A program made the position numbers and the translations under genes. Below, in pieces: positions 1 to 7,700 of a stretch of 64,000 nt of DNA. The notes below the pieces were generated by a model. It had not been told where the DNA came from, ran no database searches, and saw only the letters and a list, made by a program, of their open reading frames with translations. This DNA is from an uncultured Legionella sp. Its GTDB lineage: Bacteria > Pseudomonadota > Gammaproteobacteria > Legionellales > Legionellaceae. The first letter of the stretch is position 1. Each line of letters opens with the position of its first letter. The stretch covers positions 124,001 to 188,000 of the forward strand of contig CABHON010000022.1 in NCBI GenBank assembly GCA_902168255.1. Reading direction: 5' to 3'.

Positions 1-419
1 GTGTAGTGTAGTAATTTCTTTTCTAAAGTTGAACTCTTCGCCCTTGAGCTTTCAGCTGCGTTAACGACTCCATCGGCTTCAGTCATGTACTCATTGTACA
101 CTCCTTCGCCTGCTTCGTCGTTGCCTTGCTGAAAACTCAAGGGCTGTGAGTTCTTATAAGAAGAGCTTGAGCTTTCAGCTGCGTTAATGGCTCCATCGGC
201 TTCAGTCATGTACTCATTGTACACTCCTTCGCCTGCTTCGTCGTTGCCTTGCTGAAAACTCAAGGGCTGTGAGTTCTTATAAGAAGAGCTTGAGCTTTCA
301 GCTGCGTTAACGGCTTCATCGTCTTCAGTCATGCAAGAAGAAGTGGAGATGTTTTCCATCTTGCTACCAACAGTGTCCATTCCTTCGAGTTCTATTCGTA
401 TGTTAGCTAATTTGTTCAT
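1..419 (-). CDS. Partial tandem-repeat protein, REP-derived
   Basis: An ORF on the minus strand opens with ATG at 419, overlaps the end of tolC by 17 bases and stays open for 139 codons until it leaves the window. The first ~30 residues are unique. They are followed by a 41-residue repeat (two full copies plus partial ones) rich in Ser, Glu and Ala, with the core GVYNEYMTEADG and the linker SSSSSYKNSQPL. The repeat DNA is the same palindromic family found intergenically near 37871 and 56250, where the equivalent frame is broken. I see no strong ribosome binding site, no signal peptide and no known domain. It could be a real repeat protein that recruited a mobile palindrome, or a chance open frame in non-coding repeats. 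The unit length being a multiple of three and the absence of stops favour coding. Confidence 0.45.
   Translation of the reverse strand, partial: MNKLANIRIELEGMDTVGSKMENISTSSCMTEDDEAVNAAESSSSSYKNSQPLSFQQGNDEAGEGVYNEYMTEADGAINAAESSSSSYKNSQPLSFQQGNDEAGEGVYNEYMTEADGVVNAAESSRAKSSTLEKKLLHY
43..333. repeat. 123-bp tandem repeat of a palindromic element
   Basis: Units start at 43, 166 and 289 with exact 123-base spacing. The third copy loses identity after about 45 bases. Each unit begins CTTGAGCTTTCAG and carries CTGAAAACTCAAG about 90 bases later, so each unit contains a near-perfect inverted repeat. The centre carries GTACTCATTGTAC. Related single copies lie at 37871-37964 and 56250-56346. Confidence 0.9.
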
Positions 420-1797
420 TATTAATTACCGCGTGTTTTGGATCTTTATCAAGCCAACTATTTAATGTTTCTAAATCGGCGACATTCAGTGTGCCTGCTG
501 CTAATTTTAGTTGCAAAATAGCATTCATATAAGCGTATTGATCGGTAGCTTGTTGAGTTTGCGCTGAATATAATTGCTGTTGTGCAGTTAAGACATCCAC
601 CATGGTTAGTGTGCCAACTTGATATTGGGCAGTAGTACTTCTAACCGAATTTTCTGAAGAGGCCACACTCTGACGATCCGCTTTAATTTTATTAATATTA
701 ACGAGCACCGTGTTATAGGCCGTTTTGGTGCTGACCAAGGTATTTAAATAAGAAGATTGAAATTGCGCTGCCGCTGTTTCAAATTGGTATTCTGCTTGGC
801 GAGTCCTTGAAGAAATAAGGCCACCTTGATAGAGTGGTAACGTTAAATTAAGGGCCACTCCGGTATTTTGGCCTGCTAATACGGCTGATTGTGCGGCGTC
901 TGTGTTAGTATTGGCATAGTCCAAATCGATATCAGCTGTAGGGTAATGTCCCGCTTCTTGTGCTTTAATATTTTTTCTTGACGCTTCCATCGCGTATTTA
1001 TTACTCAGAAGGGTATAATTTTGGCTAAGTGCTTTGTCGACCCACACTTGTTGATTAGTGGGAGTTGGTTTTACAAGCGGTACTGTTTCTTTACGTAAAG
1101 GGGCAATTGCATTGTACCCTTTGTTCGTTAAAGTTCTTAAATTTTCAAATTGAATATACAAACTATTTCTGTTGGAAATTTCTTGGGCAGCCATTAAGTC
1201 ATATTGAGCTTGTGCTTGATAAACAGACGTCATTGTATCCAATCCTACATTATAACGTTGTTTTGCTTCATTCATTTGACGCTCAAGAGCCCGTTTTTGA
1301 GCACGGGTAAACCGTAAATTATCCTTTGCTTGAAGGACACCCAAATAGGCTTGGGCAACTCGAATAATAAGGTTTTGAGCAGCAGCATTGTAAGAAGCTT
1401 CAGCACTTTTTACGGTATCTTTTGCCTGCTTAAATTGCATCCAATATTGATAATTAAATACTTGTTGGGAAGCGGAAACAGTAAATGTATTTAAATCATA
1501 AGCTTCATCCCCTGTAACAGATACCTGATTTGAGTCTCCGGTATTAGAGTAACGTCCTACTGTATTACCAACAAAGACTTGAGGTAAAAGTACCGATCTT
1601 GCTTGAGGAACAAGTTCCTTGTTAGAAAAATAAGTACCATGGGCTGCTTGAAAGGTAGGATCATTGGATAAAGCTTGCATGTAAATAGTAAGCAAGTCAG
1701 CTGAAGCATAACTTGCATTACTCGCAATAAAAAGAAATGTACTGCAAATAATTCTTAAAAAGAAATTCTTCTTTGAGGTATTATTTTTCGATGACAT
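403..1797 (-). CDS. tolC: TolC family outer membrane efflux channel
   Basis: This is the outer membrane exit duct for tripartite efflux pumps and type I secretion. At 464 residues it has the usual TolC length. A signal peptide (basic start, hydrophobic core, ASYASA near residue 33) precedes two homologous halves of long helices, and the second half contains the typical LTLPLYQGG motif near residue 315. It starts two bases after the stop of the pcm-like gene, so the two are probably one transcript, an arrangement I recall from Legionella relatives. A repeat ORF begins inside its last codons. No pump genes are adjacent, so it may serve several partners. Confidence 0.93.
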   Translation of the reverse strand: MSSKNNTSKKNFFLRIICSTFLFIASNASYASADLLTIYMQALSNDPTFQAAHGTYFSNKELVPQARSVLLPQVFVGNTVGRYSNTGDSNQVSVTGDEAYDLNTFTVSASQQVFNYQYWMQFKQAKDTVKSAEASYNAAAQNLIIRVAQAYLGVLQAKDNLRFTRAQKRALERQMNEAKQRYNVGLDTMTSVYQAQAQYDLMAAQEISNRNSLYIQFENLRTLTNKGYNAIAPLRKETVPLVKPTPTNQQVWVDKALSQNYTLLSNKYAMEASRKNIKAQEAGHYPTADIDLDYANTNTDAAQSAVLAGQNTGVALNLTLPLYQGGLISSRTRQAEYQFETAAAQFQSSYLNTLVSTKTAYNTVLVNINKIKADRQSVASSENSVRSTTAQYQVGTLTMVDVLTAQQQLYSAQTQQATDQYAYMNAILQLKLAAGTLNVADLETLNSWLDKDPKHAVINNEQIS

Positions 1798-1799
1798 TA

Positions 1800-2456
1800 T
1801 TAAAATTGAAAAGAATCCTTTTTAAAACGATCCACCAACGGAGTAATATTCGTTTCAAAAAGTTTTACAGAATTCCACTGGCCTTTTTCATCTAAAGTTA
1901 ATAAACAGGCTTCCATTGCAGATGAGTTTCCGACGATAGCGAATAATTTTCCTTCTTGGAGTAATTGAGGATGAAAGCATTTATCCAACTTTTCCACAGA
2001 GCCAGTCATTACAATGATGTCATAAGGGGCTTTATCTAAATAACCATGAATTCCATCACCTGTAATTAAAGTAACATTATTTATATGGTGATGTGCCAAT
2101 TTTTTTTGTGCACTTGCCGTTAAATCAGCATAATATTCAATACTATATACATGTTTGGCTTGAGAAGCGAGAAGGGCGGTGAAATAACCGGAACCTGTTC
2201 CTACTTCCAATACTGTGTGATGTTTTTGTATATCAAGAGCTTGTAAAATGGTTGCTTCTTCTAATGGGGTCATCATAGTTTGTTGATGACGTAAAGGAAT
2301 TCGATAATCAGCAAAGGCCATATCTTGATATTTTTCCGGAACAAAATGTTCACGAGGTATTTGAGATAAAAGCTCAAGCACTGATTCATCATAAATGCCG
2401 CACGTTTTGAGCTGCTGATTTTGCATGTTCGTTTTAGCTTGTTCTATAACGTTCAT
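1800..2456 (-). CDS. pcm: Protein-L-isoaspartate O-methyltransferase-like
   Basis: This 218-residue SAM-dependent methyltransferase belongs to the PCMT family, which repairs isoaspartyl residues in damaged proteins. The SAM-binding motif VLEVGTGSGYFTALLA lies near residues 80-95, and the family motifs around FVPEKYQDMAFAD and TPLEEATILQAL are present. The ATG at 2456 follows the htrA-like gene by 12 bases, and tolC follows two bases after its stop, giving an htrA-pcm-tolC string. Copies of this subfamily next to tolC may have a narrower or altered role than classical Pcm, so the exact substrate is uncertain. Confidence 0.85.
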   Translation of the reverse strand: MNVIEQAKTNMQNQQLKTCGIYDESVLELLSQIPREHFVPEKYQDMAFADYRIPLRHQQTMMTPLEEATILQALDIQKHHTVLEVGTGSGYFTALLASQAKHVYSIEYYADLTASAQKKLAHHHINNVTLITGDGIHGYLDKAPYDIIVMTGSVEKLDKCFHPQLLQEGKLFAIVGNSSAMEACLLTLDEKGQWNSVKLFETNITPLVDRFKKDSFQF

Positions 2457-2468
2457 TTTTAAGAGCCT

Positions 2469-3830
2469 TTATTTAATAATTAAGAAGAGAGAAGCAGGGC
2501 CACGTAGCACTTGAACAAGCAAAGCAGTCTTTGCTGATTCAGCTTCATCCTGTAAATCATCTAAATTGTCTACATCCTTGTGATTAGCTGAGACAATCAC
2601 ATCTCCTGGACGAAGGCCGGCTCTCCAACCAGCACTTGCTTCAGAAACGCCAACCACTTGTATTCCAATGACATGACCATGCAAAGGTGATTCTTGATCA
2701 AAATTACGTAATGCCAAACCATATAAGAACGGATTTTTTGATTGTAATTGTTGTTGGTGTTTTTTAGCATCGATAACAATGGGATTAAGTGTCATTGTTT
2801 TACCGTTGCGGATAACTTCTAATTGAGCTTGGCTACCCACACGAAGCAGGCCAATAATATTTTTTACTTGAGCCGCATCACTGATTTTTTCGTGGTTGAT
2901 GCTAATAATGATATCACCTACTTTTAAACCGGCTTTTTCTGCAGGAGAGTCCACATTTACTTGAGCGATTAAGGCACCTTTAGTACTAGTAGGCAAATCA
3001 AATGCTTTAGAAAGCTCCGGTGTTAATGGTTGAACATACACACCTACTAAACCACGATGGATAGAGCCGTATTTGATAATTTGATGCATTACATCCATGG
3101 CCATATTAACAGGAATAGCAAACCCAATACCCACATTACCTGCGTAAGGTGCTAAAATAGCCGTGCTTATTCCAATGAGTTCACCATGCATATTTAAAAG
3201 TGCGCCACCAGAATTACCTGGATTAATGGCAGCATCTGTTTGAATAAAGTTTTCAATGCCTTCGATGTTTAATTCGCTACGTTGTAAGGCACTAATAATA
3301 CCAAGGGTAACGGTTTGGCTATTGCCAAAACTGTTTAATCCAAAAGGATTTCCTACGGCTGCAACAAAATCCCCTACATGTAGCTTAGAGGAATCACCAA
3401 TAGGTAAATAAGGAAGGTTCTTTGCCTTGATTTGCAGAATGGCTAAATCAGAATCTTCGTCAGCGCCAAGCAATTTAGCATCAACGCGGCTGCCATCATT
3501 CAGGGTAACAGTGATTGTTTTGGCATACTGAATAACATGCGCATTGGTAATAATATAACCTTTTTGAGAGTCAACAATAACGCCAGAGCCTAAAGATTCA
3601 AATTTTCGTGAACGTTTAAATTTATGTTTTCCTTTTGCAAGAACAACCTCATCAGGCAACATACCTTGAATAGCAATATTCACGGTGGCTTGCGTGGTCT
3701 TTTCTAACATAGGGGAAAGACTAGGAAGGTTAACAGTAGGAGGTAAAGGATGGTTGGTTTCTGCGTAAGCTAATGACCCAGAAAATAACGTAACAAGTAA
3801 AAGTAGTTTTTTTATAATGCGTGTAGTCAT
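2469..3830 (-). CDS. degQ: DegP/DegQ-type periplasmic serine protease
   Basis: This is an HtrA-family periplasmic protease/chaperone for protein quality control. I place the start at ATG 3830 (453 residues), because it opens directly onto a signal peptide (TTRIIKKLLLL...SLAYA). Any longer reading runs into the tRNA-Arg gene. The catalytic triad is visible: His in ITNAHVI, Asp in DSDLAIL and Ser in NPGNSGGAL. Two PDZ domains follow (GLKVGDIIISINHEK and GLRPGDVIVSANHKD). The family is often under envelope-stress control, but I see no clear promoter. Whether it is DegP or DegQ cannot be settled from sequence alone. Confidence 0.92.
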   Translation of the reverse strand: MTTRIIKKLLLLVTLFSGSLAYAETNHPLPPTVNLPSLSPMLEKTTQATVNIAIQGMLPDEVVLAKGKHKFKRSRKFESLGSGVIVDSQKGYIITNAHVIQYAKTITVTLNDGSRVDAKLLGADEDSDLAILQIKAKNLPYLPIGDSSKLHVGDFVAAVGNPFGLNSFGNSQTVTLGIISALQRSELNIEGIENFIQTDAAINPGNSGGALLNMHGELIGISTAILAPYAGNVGIGFAIPVNMAMDVMHQIIKYGSIHRGLVGVYVQPLTPELSKAFDLPTSTKGALIAQVNVDSPAEKAGLKVGDIIISINHEKISDAAQVKNIIGLLRVGSQAQLEVIRNGKTMTLNPIVIDAKKHQQQLQSKNPFLYGLALRNFDQESPLHGHVIGIQVVGVSEASAGWRAGLRPGDVIVSANHKDVDNLDDLQDEAESAKTALLVQVLRGPASLFLIIK

Positions 3831-3877
3831 TCGATGTGTCAAACCTGTTTTTAAAGCATAGTAGCCTTTACTAAGTG

Positions 3878-3954
3878 TGGCGCGCCCGAAGAGATTCGAA
3901 CTCCTGACCCCTTGGTTCGTAGCCAAGTACTCTATCCAACTGAGCTACGGGCGC
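3878..3954 (-). tRNA. tRNA-Arg (ACG)
   Basis: A full cloverleaf can be read on the minus strand. The acceptor GCGCCCG pairs with CGGGCGC, the anticodon loop CTACGAA gives ACG, the T-loop is TTCGAAT, and CCA is encoded. It lies 18 bases from tRNA-Ser. Confidence 0.96.
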
Positions 3955-3972
3955 GTAATAACGACTTTGAAA

Positions 3973-4065
3973 TGGCGGAGAGAGAGGGATTCGAACCCTC
4001 GATGAAGTTTTTGACCTCATACTCCCTTAGCAGGGGAGCGCCTTCAGCCGCTCGGCCATCTCTCC
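3973..4065 (-). tRNA. tRNA-Ser (GCT)
   Basis: A class II tRNA with a long variable arm. The acceptor GGAGAGA pairs with TCTCTCC, the anticodon loop CTGCTAA gives GCT, the T-loop is standard, and CCA is encoded. It is probably co-transcribed with the neighbouring tRNA-Arg. Confidence 0.95.
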
Positions 4066-4725
4066 TAAAGCCACTTAAAATCAAGTGAGCCCAGAAGTAT
4101 ACCATTATTTTACAAAAGCGCAATTGTTTTTTGAAATTTTATCTTCGTACACGACAAAAGTATAATGAAAGGCTTGGAGAAATAAGGATCCACTGATAGG
4201 ATTGCAAAACTTTAATTGAACCTAAGGTATGCAATGAACACTATCAGTGGATTAAAAAAAATATTATCTGGAATTTCAAAACCGACAAGCGCCGAGATTG
4301 CTTAGCAAAAATGTTGCTATCAATTATTGTGAGAGTAATGACTCTCATGAAATGCGTTGGTTGAACCAGAACGAATGCTAACGTTTATAGAATCTGCAGG
4401 ATTGGAAGCTAGATTTTATCAAGAGGAGCCTTTTGCAGAAGGCGGTATTTTTTTTGAAATCAAGCGATAAAAACAAGCAAATGTTAAAACCACTATTTTC
4501 TTAATTATTATTCAAATGATGCAGTTATATCCAACTACACTACCAAGTCTTGTTTAAATCTTGTCCAAAAATTTGACAAAAAGGAAAGCTTAATGTTAGA
4601 ATAAATTCCAATTATGAAAAATTTATCTTTTACAACAAGTTACAAACAAATGAAAAAATACGTAAAGACAATGATGCCATCTATCATTTTACACCGCTTT
4701 TTATTGAACTTAAGGGTAAGGAACC
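4066..4725. other. Gene-poor stretch with gene debris
   Basis: No intact gene is visible. The stretch holds a 12-bp inverted repeat (ATCCACTGATAG at 4188-4199, matched at 4241-4252), the methyltransferase-like tail described separately (4360-4470), and a short protein-like stretch at about 4615-4735 (NEKIRKDNDAIYHFTPLFIE) that has no start and runs out of frame into the LRR gene. I read this as decayed coding sequence upstream of the effector-like cluster. Confidence 0.5.
4360..4470 (+). pseudogene. C-terminal fragment, methyltransferase-like
   Basis: A frame ending in TAA at 4468-4470 reads VEPERMLTFIESAGLEA, then RFYQEEPFAEGGIFFEIKR. This has the style of the last strands of a SAM-dependent methyltransferase. 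A plausible upstream part (ESNDSHEMRWL, 4330-4365) lies in a different frame, implying a frameshift. There is no start codon or N-terminal domain. The family assignment is tentative. Confidence 0.35.
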
Positions 4726-7700
4726 ATGGGGCATGATGGGCCAATGTTCTCGTCATTTCGGGATACATTCGAACGAGACACTCGAAAAGCCGAAGAATAC
4801 AATCGCCAACAGCAGCGTGCCCGAGAAGAAGCCGAAAGGGAACGGCGTCGACGGGCAGACCGAAACCGTATGGCTTACGATGCCCTCCCTAGCTTACTGC
4901 AACGGTATGATAGCTATCTTCATACGCGTCTTTCCCCCACCTTAAATTCGGCACTTTTCCAATGGCTTGAGGAAACACCGGAGAACTATTCCCAACACTT
5001 CATTTCTTGGTCTCAAGAAAACGATACCGCCCATCATTCACGAAGTGTTGCCATTGAAAAAGCCCTCATCCTTTTTCAACACGCCAATGAAGCATCAAAA
5101 CCACGATGGTTCTTATTAATTGATTTACTCTTAGGCCCACGCTTACAGGAAGCAAAAGCAAAAGCCCATCAAGCCTTTTTTAATCCCCAACAGCATTTTT
5201 ACCATACGGTATTGGCCATGGTGGTGAAGCTTATTCAGGATAAGCTAGCGCAAAACAAACAAAAAAATGCCCCTGTTTATGAAGGCTTAACCACCTGTTT
5301 TCAATCCTACCCCTTATTAGAAAAAGCCCTATCTGAGCTTGTCCACACGTATCAACATGCGTTTCCTTTCATGGCTCAACAATTTGAAACGGCCATGACA
5401 CCCTGGTTTTCTTGGGGTAAATGGCAATGCTCCCTCATGGAGCTTGTAGACAACCTTCGCAAAACACTGTCATTTGGGGATATAACGCTTGAAACCTATA
5501 CATTAGAACTGTTTCAAAACCAGGCATTTTTTGCGGAAAGAAAACGGTATGAAAAGGTTTTGGCCCACTATTTACAGCAACATCCGGACGATATAGCCTT
5601 CTTTTTGGAAGCCGCCCACTTAAGCCAAGATGCCAGCATAGGCAGTACGGACGAAGAAAGACATGCAGAGCTGATTCAGTATTTTAGTTTTCTCCCTGCA
5701 CAAATGCCGTGGGCTTTCAGTGACCACTATATGAACCAAGGGCATGCACCAGCCGCCCTTTACGATATGTTTTTAGCCCATGGGGCCGATATTAGCCACC
5801 TAAAACCCGGTGACGCAGGCATGCCCCAAGCTTGGTCTACCCTTAAGGGCGCCTTACGCTATGCATGCTCTCAATCCCCCCTGGATGTCTTTGTCCTAGA
5901 AAAGCTTCAAACTTATTGCCAGCAGCCCCATGAAACAGCCCGATGGTTCTCCATTGTAGAAGCGTTAAGTGATACTAATACCCATACCCCGTTAGCCAAG
6001 CGTCTTCTTGACACCTGTAAAAAACACGAAAAATATCATCGCCGCTCCTCCCGGCTATTAAGTGCGGCCAAGGAAGCACAAAACTATCTTCACAAACCCC
6101 TCTTAAAACCTGTTTTATTAAGTTTTTATGCCTGCTTTGAAGAAAATGAACCTGCCATCGATGTAACATCCATCCATGCATCCATGCTAGCGGAAAATCC
6201 CTTGCCCCCAGAAATCACTACTTTAGTGGTGGAAGCTTATTGGTTTAAGAGAGATACCCCAAGTATTGCTATTCAGCGCTTAGCGGCCTCCTTTCCCCGT
6301 TTTCAACACCTGTCTTTTTCCAACATAGGATTAACCGATGAGGCCTTGCATGCCTTAATGCACGTATGGGGTTATATCGAAAACCCACGGAAAACCATTG
6401 AAACCCTGGATTTAAGCCATAACCTGCTTACCGATGATGGGTTGAAAAAAATAGCACCCCGATTATCGTGGTGGCCTGCGCTTCACACCCTCAATCTTTC
6501 AGGAAACCTTATCACCTCGGAAGGAGTAGAAGCCTTATTATCGATACTGCCCCAGACAGCGCTTACTACGATATCATTAGGTCAAACCACCGCCATAGAG
6601 GAATCCCTCCAAACCAAGCTGGCCGCGCAACTTGCCTTAAATGCCAAGCAATCACCCAAGCTTGACTTAACGCCAGAAACATCCGATAAAATCTCCCTAT
6701 TGGCTTCAACCTTATCAGGAAGTACTTTATCGGAAGCAGATATCACTACCGAGCAGGTAAATGACACCTTCACTTATATGACTTCCTTGCCAGGCTTTTC
6801 ACCCAATAATCCCGATGTAAACCTTGGCCTTAACGTAGACACCCCTTTCCCTGTATCTCCCGCTATACGGGCATTGCAAACCCAGTTGCAGAAAAACCAG
6901 CAGCAACATGAAGACCTGGCAGCAGTAACACACCCGTTAGATACTCCAAAAGACACGCTCATTCCACTGTCTTTAACGCCACCCCCTTTACGGACATTAA
7001 AACATACCGTTATTGCTTCATCCCATACTAAAAACTGGTATCACCTCTTACCCGTGAAAGGCAACACGGTTATCTTTGATTTTAGCCGTGAAGCGTTTCT
7101 ACGCGCAGAAAGCCTGCGCCATTATTTTTTTAACACCGATACCAACCTCGTTGGCCCTTTGGTTTCAAAACCTGAAAAGCGATATCATGACCACTTTTGT
7201 GGGATGCTTTACTTTTTATTTACATTAGCTAAAGACGCCAAAGAAAATTGGTCACTCAATGGTATCTGGGCTTTTCCTTTTCAGAAAATAGCGGCTATTT
7301 TATCCCGCCTGACGTCTCACACCAATGAAGTGGGTTTTATCCTGTATGTAGCTGACTTCCTGCACCAGCATTACGTGCATACGGGCAAAGCCCAGCAATT
7401 AACAGAAAACAAAGCCCTCATTGACGTACTTTCTGTCCTGCAATGGATGCACGATAACGATACACCCGAAGCACCTCTCGTGCAGCTTCTGATTCATCAA
7501 AAACTGCAAGTGCAGCATCTATCTCTTTTATTAAAATCGTGCATGGGTGAAACCTCATTCGTCATGGCAGTACCTACTCATCAACTGGCTTCTTATCAGG
7601 CCATGATAACGGATGCACTGGCTCCAGAAGTGGTGTTCCAGAATAGCCCGCTACCGCTATTAACCATTGCTACGCCGAAACCCCTAACCGATGCCGTTGC

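Noticed and set aside
43-333. Possible CRISPR array
   Set aside because: The repeat unit is 123 bases with no unique spacers, only about 2.4 copies, and no cas genes. It is a tandem repeat of a palindromic element.
4589-4609. PmrA-like box (CTTAAT...) upstream of the LRR gene
   Set aside because: Only one half-site fits the Legionella PmrA consensus; such AT-rich hexamers occur by chance in this genome.
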